In this document: positions 25,180 to 33,930 of the stretch, one piece after another
Layout of the letters: each line of letters begins with the position of its first letter
Position numbering within the stretch: the first letter of the stretch is position 1
Assembly (NCBI GenBank): GCA_004554165.1
Contig: SFNQ01000013.1
Coordinates: 32,030-96,029, forward strand
From: Clostridiales bacterium
GTDB lineage: Bacteria; Bacillota; Clostridia; Christensenellales; CAG-138
Length of the DNA stretch: 64,000 nt
Direction of reading: 5' to 3'
Program-made: the position numbers and the translations under genes
Notes under the pieces: generated by a model
What the model was told of the DNA's origin: nothing
The model's database searches: none
What the model saw: only the letters and a program-made list of their open reading frames with translations

Positions 25180-26322
25180 ATGAAAAAAATTCTTGCGATT
25201 TTCCTGGCTCTCGTATTTGCGTTCTCCATGGCGGCTTGCGCCGGCGCGCCCACACCGGAACCCGCTGATCAGCCCTCTGAGGCGCCCGTCACAGAGCAGA
25301 AAACGGAAGAACCCGTTGCCTCTGCGGACGGCACCTACGAGATCGCCCTTGTTACCGACGTAGGTAACATCGACGACAAGTCCTTCAATCAGGGCACCTG
25401 GGAAGGCGTCAAAGCCTATGCTGAGGCCAACGGCAAGACCTTCAACTACTACCGTCCCTCCGAGGACAGCGACGAGGCCCGCATTGAGACCATCAAGACC
25501 GCCATCGAAAAGGGCGCCAAGGTCGTGGCCTGCCCCGGCTATCTGTTTGCCAGCGCGGTCGGCACCCTACAGGAGCAGTATCCGGAAACCATGTTCCTCG
25601 TGCTGGATGTGTCCCTGCGCGATCTGCCCAACCCGGCGGCCAACACCGCGCTTGTCACCTATCAGGAGGAGCAGGCCGGTTACTTCGCCGGTTACGCGGC
25701 TGTGAAGGAAGGCTACACCAAGCTGGGCTTCCTGGGCGGCATGGCGGTTCCCGCGGTTGTGCGCTTTGGCTACGGCTTTGTGCAGGGCGCCAACGATGCG
25801 GCCAAGGAGCTGGGCAACGTGGCGGATGTGCAGATCAAGCACTGGTACTGCGATTCCTTCGCCCCCTCCGATGACATCAAGACCAAGATGAGCGGCTGGT
25901 ACACCGAGGGTACCGAGGTTGTCTTCGCCTGCGGCGGCGGCATCTATCTGTCCGCTGTGGGCGCTGCTGAGGAAGCCGGCGCCAAGGTCATCGGCGTGGA
26001 CCGCGACCAGGCCGGCGACTCCGAGCTCATCATCACCTCCGCCATGAAGGCTCTCGCGCCCTCCGTGCAGGTCGCTCTGGGCGAATTCTATGATGGCGGT
26101 GCAACCGCCTGGCCGGAGAGCTGGGGCGGCCAGCAGACCGTGTTCGGCGTTTCCAACGACAGCGTCGGCCTGCCCACCGAGGAGGCCTCCTGGCGGATGA
26201 CCAACTTCACCGTTGAGGAGTACAACGAGCTCTACGCCAAGGTGAAGTCCGGCGAGATCGTCGTATCCAACGCCATCGACGCGGCTCCCGCCGTCGAAAT
26301 CTCCGTGGATTATCAGAACTGA
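25180..26322 (+). CDS. BMP-family substrate-binding lipoprotein (nucleoside ABC importer)
   Basis: 380 residues. A signal peptide with lipobox FSMAAC (Cys20) is followed by a low-complexity linker (PTPEPADQPSEAP) and the BMP/PnrA domain: YEIALVTDVGNIDDKSFNQG, VVACPGYLFASAVG, LGFLGGMAVPAVVRFGYGFVQG, and KVIGVDRDQAG. BMP proteins bind purine or pyrimidine nucleosides outside the membrane. GAGGAGG lies five bases before the ATG. Two permeases and an ATPase follow, separated by a terminator that probably keeps the binding protein in excess. Confidence 0.94.
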   Translation: MKKILAIFLALVFAFSMAACAGAPTPEPADQPSEAPVTEQKTEEPVASADGTYEIALVTDVGNIDDKSFNQGTWEGVKAYAEANGKTFNYYRPSEDSDEARIETIKTAIEKGAKVVACPGYLFASAVGTLQEQYPETMFLVLDVSLRDLPNPAANTALVTYQEEQAGYFAGYAAVKEGYTKLGFLGGMAVPAVVRFGYGFVQGANDAAKELGNVADVQIKHWYCDSFAPSDDIKTKMSGWYTEGTEVVFACGGGIYLSAVGAAEEAGAKVIGVDRDQAGDSELIITSAMKALAPSVQVALGEFYDGGATAWPESWGGQQTVFGVSNDSVGLPTEEASWRMTNFTVEEYNELYAKVKSGEIVVSNAIDAAPAVEISVDYQN

Positions 26323-26351
26323 CGGAAGCCTGCCTGCTGCGGGCAACGTTC

Positions 26352-26384
26352 GGGGCTGGGCGAAAGCCCGGCCCCGTTTTTTTT
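26352..26384 (+). terminator. Internal terminator/attenuator in the BMP operon
   Basis: GGGGCTGGGC pairs with GCCCGGCCCC over GAAA (one mismatch-free stem with a G-U), then eight Ts. It sits between the binding-protein gene and the ATPase gene. No separate promoter is evident before the ATPase, so read-through is expected. Confidence 0.88.
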
Positions 26385-26497
26385 CAACCTGCCAGCCGTA
26401 AAAACTGCGGCTTTTTCGGATCGGATGGAGGAATCATTTCGGTTTTATCCCTCGGGGCGCTTCTTTCAGCCCCATTCTCAATCAAAGGGGGTCGCAC

Positions 26498-28045
26498 ATG
26501 AGCGAATACATCATAGAAATGCTGAACATCACCAAGGAATTTTACGGCAAGAAGGCCAACGATAACATCACCCTGCAGCTTCGTCAGGGAGAGGTTCACG
26601 CCCTGCTGGGAGAAAATGGCGCGGGAAAATCCACGCTGATGAGCGTGCTGTTCGGCCTGTACCAGCCTGAAGCGGGCGTAATCAAAAAGAACGGCAAAGA
26701 GGTCCATATCAAGAATCCCAACGACGCCAATGATTTGAACATCGGCATGGTCCATCAGCATTTTAAGCTGGTGGAGATATTCACCGTGCTGGACAATATC
26801 ATTCTGGGCGTGGAGCCCAACCGGATGGGCTTTCTGCAAAAGAAGGAGGCCCGGAAAAAGGTCATGGAGCTGTCGGAGCGCTATGGCCTCAGAGTGGATC
26901 CGGACGCGCTGATTGAGGACATCTCCGTGGGCATGCAGCAGCGGGTGGAGATTCTCAAAATGCTGTACCGGGAGAATGAAATTCTTATTTTCGACGAGCC
27001 CACCGCGGTGCTTACGCCGCAGGAGATCGATGAGCTCATGGAGATCATGCGCTCCTTTACCCGGGAGGGGAAGTCCATCCTGTTCATTACCCATAAGCTC
27101 AAGGAGATCATGGCCGTGGCGGACCGCTGCACCGTGCTGCGCAAGGGCAAGTGCGTCGGCACCGTGAACGTTAAGGAAACCACCAAGGAGGAGCTCTCCC
27201 GCATGATGGTGGGCCGCAACGTCAGCTTTGTGGTGGAAAAGGACGAAGCCAAAGCGGGCGAGGTCGTTCTGGATGTGCAGGGGGTCACGGTACCCAGCAG
27301 GATTCATAAGAACAACGCCGTCAAAGACGTTTCCTTTCAGGTTCGCCGGGGAGAGATCGTCTGCCTCGCGGGCATCGAGGGTAACGGCCAGAGCGAGTTT
27401 GTGGCCGCCCTTACGGGGCTGGAGCGGATGAGCGCCGGGCGCATCAGCCTGTGCGGCCGGGACGTTTCCGCCGCGCCCATCCGGAAGCGGAGCAGGCTGG
27501 GTATGAGCCATATTCCGGAGGACCGGCACAAGCACGGCCTTATCCTCGACTATACGCTGGAGGAAAATCTGGTGCTCCAGCGGTACTGGCAGCCGCAGTT
27601 CCAGAGCCGGGGCTTCATCCGCAAGGGAGAGGTCCGGCAATATGCCAACCACCTGATCGATCAGTACGATATCCGCGCGGGCCAGGGGCCGGTAACGGTG
27701 GTTCGCAGCATGTCCGGCGGCAACCAGCAAAAGGCCATCATCGCCCGGGAAATCGATAAGGGGCCGGAGCTGCTTGTGGCGGTTCAGCCCACCCGGGGCC
27801 TGGACGTGGGCGCCATAGAATACATCCATAAGCAGCTGGTGGCCCAGCGGGATGCGGGCAAGGCTGTGCTGCTGGTCTCTCTGGAGATGGACGAGGTAAT
27901 GAACGTCAGCGACCGTATTCTGGTCATGTACGAGGGCGAGATCGTGGGCGAGCTGGATCCCAAGACCACCACCGTAGAGGAGCTGGGCCTGTATATGGCC
28001 GGCGCCAAGCGCCAGTCCGGAACCGAAAAGGAGGGTATCGCATGA
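26498..28045 (+). CDS. Nucleoside ABC importer ATP-binding protein (double ABC domain)
   Basis: 515 residues with two ATPase domains, as in NupO/YufO and sugar importers. Domain 1 has GENGAGKSTLMSVLFG, a signature degenerated to SVGMQQRVEIL, and Walker B ILIFDEPTAVLTPQE. Domain 2 has an altered Walker A (GIEGNGQSEFVAALTG) without the usual lysine, signature MSGGNQQKAIIAREI, and Walker B-like LLVAVQPTRGLD where the DEP motif is lost. One competent and one degenerate site is normal for this family. Start ATG follows AAGGGGG. It overlaps the permease by four bases. Confidence 0.94.
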   Translation: MSEYIIEMLNITKEFYGKKANDNITLQLRQGEVHALLGENGAGKSTLMSVLFGLYQPEAGVIKKNGKEVHIKNPNDANDLNIGMVHQHFKLVEIFTVLDNIILGVEPNRMGFLQKKEARKKVMELSERYGLRVDPDALIEDISVGMQQRVEILKMLYRENEILIFDEPTAVLTPQEIDELMEIMRSFTREGKSILFITHKLKEIMAVADRCTVLRKGKCVGTVNVKETTKEELSRMMVGRNVSFVVEKDEAKAGEVVLDVQGVTVPSRIHKNNAVKDVSFQVRRGEIVCLAGIEGNGQSEFVAALTGLERMSAGRISLCGRDVSAAPIRKRSRLGMSHIPEDRHKHGLILDYTLEENLVLQRYWQPQFQSRGFIRKGEVRQYANHLIDQYDIRAGQGPVTVVRSMSGGNQQKAIIAREIDKGPELLVAVQPTRGLDVGAIEYIHKQLVAQRDAGKAVLLVSLEMDEVMNVSDRILVMYEGEIVGELDPKTTTVEELGLYMAGAKRQSGTEKEGIA

Positions 28046-29199
28046 AAACCAAGCTACAGCACTTTCTGCGCAGCGCGGGCTTTGCAAGCTGCCTGGCCTC
28101 CATCGCCTCCATCCTGGTGGGCCTGCTGGTGGGGCTGATCCTTTTGTTCGCCTTCAATGCGCCCTTCGCCATGCACGGCTTTCGGCAGATCCTCACGGCG
28201 GGGCTTGCCTCGCTGGACAAGCTGGCAAAGGTGCTCTATCAGAGCGCGCCGCTGATCATGACGGGCCTGAGCGTGGGCTTCGCCTTCAAAACGGGCCTGT
28301 TCAACATCGGCGCTTCCGGCCAGTATACCGTGGGCGCGTTCTGCGCGCTGGTGACGGTCATACAGTTCCAGCTTCCGTGGTATCTGGGGCTGCTGGCCGC
28401 CATGGTCGGCGGGGCAATTTGGGGCGCGATTCCCGGACTGTTCAAGGCCCGGTTCAACGTAAACGAGGTCATCACCTCCATTATGTTCAACTGGATCGGC
28501 CTCTTCGCCGTCAACCTGTCGCTGAACAACATGCCCATGATGCTGGCCAACTACTGGGGCGCCATCAACAAGGACCGCACGGCGGCGCTGGCGCAGGCCA
28601 ACCCCGGCGGCATGATTCCCAAGGCCGGGCTGGACGAGCTGATGCACTCCAACTATATGAACATCAGCATTTTCATTGCCGTTGCCATCGCCATCCTCTG
28701 CTGGGTCATCCTTTCCAAAACCACCTTCGGCTATGAGCTCAAGGCCTGCGGCTACAACCGCAACGCCAGCATCTATGCCGGCATCAACGCCCGGCGGAAT
28801 ATCGTCCTTTCCATGGTCATTGCGGGCGCGCTTTCCGGCATCGGCGGCGGCATTTACTACCTGAGCGGTACCGCCCAGTACACGCTGGTCAAAACCCTTC
28901 TGCCCATGGGATTCAATGGCATACCCACGGCCCTGCTGGCCTCGTCCCATCCGCTGGGAACCATCTTCAGCGCCCTGTTCATCTCCTACATTCAGGTGGG
29001 CGGCGACGCCATGCAGCCGGAGTTTGTCAAGGAAATCATCGATATCATCATTGCCGCCATCATCTACCTGGCCGCCTTCGCGCTGCTCATGCGCAGCCTG
29101 ATCGGGAAACTGTTCCGACCGAAGGGCGGCGGCATGGCCGATAAACAGGAGCAGGCGACCCAAGCCAAATCCATCGAACAGGAGGCCCAGAACGCATGA
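28042..29199 (+). CDS. Nucleoside ABC importer permease, first subunit
   Basis: 385 residues of the BPD_transp_2 family (NupP/YufP-like), with about nine hydrophobic segments. Family features are SVGFAFKTGLFNIGASGQY, NVNEVITSIMFNWI and the loop GYELKACGYNRNASIYAGIN. A cytoplasmic tail rich in Q, E and A closes the protein. It starts with ATGA coupling to the ATPase gene. Confidence 0.94.
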   Translation: MKTKLQHFLRSAGFASCLASIASILVGLLVGLILLFAFNAPFAMHGFRQILTAGLASLDKLAKVLYQSAPLIMTGLSVGFAFKTGLFNIGASGQYTVGAFCALVTVIQFQLPWYLGLLAAMVGGAIWGAIPGLFKARFNVNEVITSIMFNWIGLFAVNLSLNNMPMMLANYWGAINKDRTAALAQANPGGMIPKAGLDELMHSNYMNISIFIAVAIAILCWVILSKTTFGYELKACGYNRNASIYAGINARRNIVLSMVIAGALSGIGGGIYYLSGTAQYTLVKTLLPMGFNGIPTALLASSHPLGTIFSALFISYIQVGGDAMQPEFVKEIIDIIIAAIIYLAAFALLMRSLIGKLFRPKGGGMADKQEQATQAKSIEQEAQNA

Positions 29200-30182
29200 A
29201 AATCATAGCCGATATTCTGAGCGCTACCATCGTTTTTGCCGTACCCCTGCTGCTGGTCGCGCTGGGGGGCATGTTCTCGGAGCGCAGCGGCGTTATCAAC
29301 ATCGCCCTGGAAGGCATCATGGTGGTGGGAGCGCTGTTCAGCTGCCTTGTCCTGCGGGCCATGGACGTTTCCGGCTTCGGCCCGGCCCATCCGCAGACGG
29401 CGATGCTGCTGGCCATTCTGGTGGCGGCGCTGACGGGAGCGGTGTTTTCCCTGCTGCTGGCTTTTGCCTCGGTGCACTTAAAAGCGGACCAGACCATTGG
29501 CGGCACGGCGCTGAACATGCTGGCGCCCGCCCTGGCCATTACCGTGACCTGGGCCATTCAGGGCCAGGGACAGACCACCATCCTGATCCCCACCTGGGTG
29601 CGCATCACGCAGGCGAACTTTGGGATGGAGGTGCAGGATACCTTCCTGCAAAATCTGGTATTCAAGAGCTTTTATCTGACCACCCCGCTGGCCATTCTTC
29701 TTCTGGTGGTCGCTGCGATACTGCTCTACAAAACCCGTTTCGGTCTGCGCCTGCGCAGCTGCGGCGAGCATCCTCAGGCGGCGGATTCCGTTGGTATCAA
29801 TGTCTACCGTATGCGCTATGCCGGCGTGTTCATCTCCGGCTTTCTGGGCGGCATCGGCGGCCTTGCCTATACCGTGGCCGCAGGTTCGGGCTTCCAGTCC
29901 GCGGTGGCGGGCTATGGCTTCCTGGCTCTGGCGGTGATGATCTTTGGTAACTGGAAGCCGCTGAACATTCTGGGCGCTTCCCTGTTCTTCGCCCTGTTTA
30001 AGATCATCGGCTCCTACAGCGCCAGCATCCCCTTCCTGCCCAACTTCCAGAACGTGAAATCCAGCGAGTATATCTATCTCATGCTCCCCTATATCGTGAC
30101 CATGACCGTGCTGGTGCTCACCTCCAGGAAATCCCGGGCGCCAAAGGCCGAGGGCATCCCCTACGACAAGGGCCAGCGCTAG
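29196..30182 (+). CDS. Nucleoside ABC importer permease, second subunit
   Basis: 328 residues, also BPD_transp_2 (NupQ/YufQ-like): MFSERSGVINIALEGIMVVG, DQTIGGTALNMLAPALAI and LRLRSCGEHPQAADSVGIN. It heterodimerises with the preceding permease. The start overlaps the previous stop by four bases (ATGA). It is the last gene of the operon. Confidence 0.94.
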   Translation: MKIIADILSATIVFAVPLLLVALGGMFSERSGVINIALEGIMVVGALFSCLVLRAMDVSGFGPAHPQTAMLLAILVAALTGAVFSLLLAFASVHLKADQTIGGTALNMLAPALAITVTWAIQGQGQTTILIPTWVRITQANFGMEVQDTFLQNLVFKSFYLTTPLAILLLVVAAILLYKTRFGLRLRSCGEHPQAADSVGINVYRMRYAGVFISGFLGGIGGLAYTVAAGSGFQSAVAGYGFLALAVMIFGNWKPLNILGASLFFALFKIIGSYSASIPFLPNFQNVKSSEYIYLMLPYIVTMTVLVLTSRKSRAPKAEGIPYDKGQR

Positions 30183-30890
30183 CTGGCGCCACGCAGGATT
30201 GCCGCGAAGGCGGTGCGCCTTTTCGGAAAGCCGCCGGCTCGCCATGCCCGGGCGCAACGGCATGGAGCGGGACAGCGGACCCTTTGGCCGGAGCCGCACC
30301 GGGCGCAGACCTGCCCTCCGGCTCCTGCCCGGCAATCGGGCCGGGACCGCTCCGCAGGGCCTGATCCGCGCTGCAAGGGGATGTCCCCGCGCAGGGCGAA
30401 GCGCCGGCTTGTACGCGGAGCCGTGCCCGGGCCGCAATGGGCCTGCGATCCGGCAGACGCATGGAGATTGGCGAAAAAGGCGGTTGCCCCTGTTGCAGCC
30501 GCCTTTTGCCCGGAAGCCGGGATACGACGGCTTGCAGGCGATCCCCTGCGGCGCTCCTCCGCCGGTTCCGGGATGTTGCCCCTTCTTCCTGCTGCCGCAG
30601 CAGCCGAGCGGCACGTTTTGCCACCGCTGCTGTGGATGCGCCGGGGCAAAAACCATGGTCGCTGTGCGGACAGGCCCCGGTACGGGAGGGAATGGGAATG
30701 CAGAGGAGCGGCTCCTGTTTTCCCGCCTCTGCTCAAAAGCGGGGATTCGCCTTTCACGCGGCGCAAATGGGCCTGCATTGGGACAGGGGAGAAACAGCGG
30801 CGCCGACTTTGCAGGCAACCTGACCGCGGCGGGCAGGGACGGCTTTTCCCGCAGGGCGCTCCAGCTGCGCGCCCCGGAACACAAGAGGAC
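30183..30890. other. Long GC-rich gene-less region
   Basis: About 700 bp open in most frames on both strands (which looks like long ORFs), but every translation is rich in R, P, A and G and matches nothing I know. Ribosome sites and a consistent codon bias are lacking. It holds a terminator-like hairpin at 30476-30507. It may be decayed coding sequence. Confidence 0.5.
30476..30507 (+). terminator. Terminator-like hairpin downstream of the BMP operon
   Basis: AAAGGCGGTTGC (30476-30487) pairs with GCAGCCGCCTTT (30495-30506), one G-U pair, ending in TTTT. It lies 290 bp after the last gene. Confidence 0.6.
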
Positions 30891-30893
30891 ATT

Positions 30894-30924
30894 TTACGCT
30901 TTTTTTGCACTTTTTTCGTATAAT
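30894..30924 (+). promoter_or_regulatory. SARP-type promoter of the chagasin-like lipoprotein gene
   Basis: Heptamers TTACGCT (30894-30900) and TTGCACT (30905-30911) lie 11 bp apart. Seven bases later comes TATAAT (30919-30924). There is no good -35 hexamer. The heptamer nearest the -10 occupies its place, as in SARP-activated promoters. The same heptamers stand before the LysM-peptide gene and the receiver/Nif11 gene. Confidence 0.7.
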
Positions 30925-31012
30925 TTCTCTTGAATTGGCGGTTTTAGCCGAAATGCAGGCCGGGCAACGTTCGCCCGGTGAAGAATCTTTCGTATGGAAG
31001 GAGAACGGAACA

Positions 31013-31765
31013 ATGCGGAAAAGAATTCTTATATGGATCTTCGTTGTGCTGCTTCTTACCCTTTTCGCGGGCTGCACAGCCAGGGTGGAAGACCAGAATG
31101 CAGTCCCTTCAGACGACAGCGCCGTTTCGGACATCAGCATAGTGCTGGAGGAGAACCCTTCCACCGGCTACAGCTGGAGCTACACCGTGGAGCCGGAAGG
31201 GATGCTGCGGGAAAAGGGAAGCATGTTTGTCCCCGGCGAAACCGGGGAGGGAGAGATGATGACGGGCGTACCCGGCAAACGGCTCTACAGTTTTGAACCC
31301 CTGGCGGATGGGAAGGTGACGCTGACCTTCCAATATGCCCAGGCATGGGAGGGCGGCGATGTTGGGCAAACGCTTGTCTACGAAATCGAAATCAGGGACG
31401 GCGAGCACAAAATTTTGTCGCAGTATGACGACAGCGCCGTTTCGGACAGCGAGTGTGTGGTGCTGGTAAAGCGCGTGTATCTGGACGGAGATCGGATCCT
31501 CGCAGAGCTGGTGGAAGCGACGCCCGAGGAGGGAACGGAGGAATCAGCGCTGGCGGTTGCGGCGGATGCGGAGACGCAAACGCTGGTAATTCTTGACGAT
31601 GCGGTAATCGAGTTCTCCCCGGACTTTGGCCCGCAAACCCAGCGGATCGCCGCGTCTGACTTTGTGGAAAAGTTTAACGAAGCAAATCTGGGCGAGGGCA
31701 TTTTTTACACGGCCGTCATATCCGGGGACGCCGTTTCCAGACTTGAGTTTTTCTACACAGAATGA
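31013..31765 (+). CDS. Lipoprotein with chagasin-like (I42) inhibitor domain
   Basis: 250 residues. A signal peptide ends in lipobox LFAGC (Cys21). Residues ~38-135 look like a chagasin/I42 cysteine-protease inhibitor: the hallmark loop ENPSTGYSW (NPTTGY motif), GVPGKRLYSFEPLADG, and AWEGG in the place of the RPW loop. The C-terminal ~110 residues are unassigned and acidic. Two identical 22-bp sequences (DDSAVSD) border the inhibitor domain. The protein should sit on the outer face of the membrane. It is the first gene of the secretion-system region and has the same promoter type as the leader peptide gene, so it may protect against or tune a protease. That role is inference. Confidence 0.8.
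   Translation: MRKRILIWIFVVLLLTLFAGCTARVEDQNAVPSDDSAVSDISIVLEENPSTGYSWSYTVEPEGMLREKGSMFVPGETGEGEMMTGVPGKRLYSFEPLADGKVTLTFQYAQAWEGGDVGQTLVYEIEIRDGEHKILSQYDDSAVSDSECVVLVKRVYLDGDRILAELVEATPEEGTEESALAVAADAETQTLVILDDAVIEFSPDFGPQTQRIAASDFVEKFNEANLGEGIFYTAVISGDAVSRLEFFYTE
31112..31133 (+). repeat. 22-bp direct repeat before the inhibitor domain
   Basis: GACGACAGCGCCGTTTCGGA plus CA, identical to 31427-31448. It encodes DDSAVSD in frame. The spacing is 315 bp, a multiple of three. Confidence 0.95.
31427..31448 (+). repeat. 22-bp direct repeat after the inhibitor domain
   Basis: Second in-frame copy of the sequence at 31112-31133. Confidence 0.95.
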
Positions 31766-32130
31766 ATCGCGCGCCGCGCGTTCGTCAGAAGAGCGGATGC
31801 CGGGGGAGAAGGCCGCTGCGCAGCAGCTGCTGAGACCGGCTGCGCGGCCCCGCCCGGCGTGTCGGCCGGGCGCGGGGAAAAGAGGCCTTTTCCCCGCGCC
31901 CGTACAAACCCGCCACCGGTGTTTCCGAGGTCTGGAGCCGGGAACAGGCCCGGCTTTCCCGAAAGCGCTCCGGCGTGCCCGACCAAGGACAGAGCCTGCG
32001 GGCCGCCATGCCGTCTCTTGCTCCGCGGGAATCTTTGATTGATGCAAAAACGATAGGACAAGGGGGAGCTGCGTCGTTTTCCCTGTGCTGTTGCCGCCGT
32101 TTGCGGCAGACAGGGGCAGGATGAGACCGG
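31766..32130. other. Gene-less interval with a large hairpin
   Basis: 365 bp without a supportable gene. It contains a perfect 14-bp stem, GGGCGCGGGGAAAA (31868-31881) with TTTTCCCCGCGCCC (31888-31901), over a six-base loop. No T-run follows, so it is a weak terminator at best. No heptamer-type promoter was found before the kinase gene. Confidence 0.55.
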
Positions 32131-33930
32131 ATGGAAGAAGGTATGGTAGTGGACGAGGGAAAGCCGAACAAAGCGTTCCTTTCAAAAGCCGCGGTCGCCG
32201 CGTCTGTTGTGGCGGGCGTGGCAATTCTGCTCCTTTTGGGATATTTGTATGTTGTAGACAACATTCAGCTGTGGGAGAGAAGGAAGGAGCCGGGCTATAC
32301 GCAGGTCCAGGCAGATTCCTGCCTTGAAATCGAGAGCGGGGACGCGCCCCTGGGGATCAGGAAAGAGTATCGTTTCACGATAGGCGAAATGCCCGGTGGC
32401 GATACCTGCCTTGCGTTCTATACGGTACACCAGTATGTGGAGGTTTTTATTGACGGGCAGCCCGTATACCGTTTAAAGCCGGCCGAGGAGAACCGGATTG
32501 GAAAAACGGTGGGCAGCAACTGGGTCATGGTGCCCCTTCGGCCTGAAGATATGGGCAGGGAACTCTGCGTTGAGATCACGCCCGTATATGAAAGCTTCCG
32601 CGACAGGGAGATTGAGTTTCTGGCAGGCTCACAGCTCCTGATTTACACGGATCGGCTGATGAAAGACCTGCCGCAGCTGCTGTTGGGCATCCTTGCCGTC
32701 TTTACCGGGTTTATCCTGATCTGCGTGGCCGGATATAACCTGTTCCGGCGAAAGAAGAGCGAGGATGTGGCGACGCTGGGCCTGTTTTCGGTCATGCTGG
32801 GGATTTGGCGCCTGACAGATACAAGGTTTACTCCCTTTATCCTGCCCGGGAAGCCCGTGTTCCTGTTTTACACGTCCATTGCAATGCTGATGGTGGGCCT
32901 GATACCGTTGATCAAATCCATGCAGAAACGGTTTGAACCGAACAGCAGCCGTTGTCTGGATGGCTGTTGCCTTGCGGCGGCGCTGGTTTGCCTGATCCAA
33001 CTGCTCCTTCAGGCCTTCAATGTTTTAGACCTGCGGGAGGGACTGCTTGCCACCCATGTTGTGATTGGACTGTGCGCTGGGCTTATCCTGGGCATCATCG
33101 TATATGAAAGAATCAGGTTTCCGGAGAAGAGCAGGCAGCGGGCGGGGAGAAAACTGCCCCTGATCTGCGCGGTGGGCGTGCTGGCGGACGTGGTCGCGTT
33201 TTATATCAAGGGAAACTCCTCCGGCCTCATTTTTTCGCTTACGGCGTTTCTTCTCTATATCGTATTTACGGGCATCATCAAGCTGCTCAGCTACGGCGAG
33301 CAGGAAAAACGCCTGAAGGAGCAGGAGGCGCAGCTGGCGGAGAGCCGGATATCGATCATGCTGTCGCAGATACAGCCGCATTTTCTTTACAATTCGCTGG
33401 GCGTAATCCGGGAGCTGTGCCATAAGGAGCCGAAACTGGCGGAGGAAGCGACGATCAAATTCACGGAGTTTTTACGCCGGAATATGGATGCGCTGTCAAT
33501 GGACCGGCCGATTCCCTTTCAGGAGGAACTGGCGCATACAAAGAACTATCTGGATCTGGAGCAGCTTCGGTTTGGGGAACAGCTGTCGGTGCAGTTTGCG
33601 GTGGAAACCGCGGACTTTCGCCTGCCAACGCTGACCTTGCAGCCGCTGGTGGAAAACGCGGTGCGGCACGGGGTGCGGCAGCGGGAGGAAGGCGGAACGG
33701 TCTGGGTGAGCACAAGGGAGTATCCGGACAGGATTGAAGTGGAAATCCGCGACGACGGGCCGGGCTTCGATCCGGGGAGGACGCCGGAGACGGGGCGAAG
33801 CCACGTGGGCATACGAAACGTGCGGGAGCGGCTGGAGCGGATGTGCGGGGGCGCGCTGAGGGTAGAATCCGCGCCGGGCCAGGGAACGGTGGCGACGATG
33901 ATACTGCCCAAGGAGGGAATAACATGCTGA
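32131..33930 (+). CDS. Sensor histidine kinase with 7TM-DISM-like input (LytS/YesM kinase class)
   Basis: 599 residues. One N-terminal membrane helix (about 17-41), an extracytoplasmic beta-rich domain (45-170, including GLAFYT-type LAFYTVHQYVEVFIDGQPVY), and seven closely spaced membrane helices (about 180-390) match the 7TMR-DISM layout. A short coiled coil (EQEKRLKEQEAQLAE) leads to the His_kinase domain with phospho-acceptor histidine in QIQPHFLYNSLG, then the ATPase boxes LVENAVRHG and DDGPGFD. It should phosphorylate the receiver protein encoded by the overlapping next gene. The start codon is the least certain part. Confidence 0.92.
   Translation: MEEGMVVDEGKPNKAFLSKAAVAASVVAGVAILLLLGYLYVVDNIQLWERRKEPGYTQVQADSCLEIESGDAPLGIRKEYRFTIGEMPGGDTCLAFYTVHQYVEVFIDGQPVYRLKPAEENRIGKTVGSNWVMVPLRPEDMGRELCVEITPVYESFRDREIEFLAGSQLLIYTDRLMKDLPQLLLGILAVFTGFILICVAGYNLFRRKKSEDVATLGLFSVMLGIWRLTDTRFTPFILPGKPVFLFYTSIAMLMVGLIPLIKSMQKRFEPNSSRCLDGCCLAAALVCLIQLLLQAFNVLDLREGLLATHVVIGLCAGLILGIIVYERIRFPEKSRQRAGRKLPLICAVGVLADVVAFYIKGNSSGLIFSLTAFLLYIVFTGIIKLLSYGEQEKRLKEQEAQLAESRISIMLSQIQPHFLYNSLGVIRELCHKEPKLAEEATIKFTEFLRRNMDALSMDRPIPFQEELAHTKNYLDLEQLRFGEQLSVQFAVETADFRLPTLTLQPLVENAVRHGVRQREEGGTVWVSTREYPDRIEVEIRDDGPGFDPGRTPETGRSHVGIRNVRERLERMCGGALRVESAPGQGTVATMILPKEGITC

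Noticed and set aside
30199..30933. Overlapping frames of 236-244 codons on both strands after the BMP operon
   Set aside because: None has a ribosome site, domain or plausible composition, and they overlap each other in several frames.
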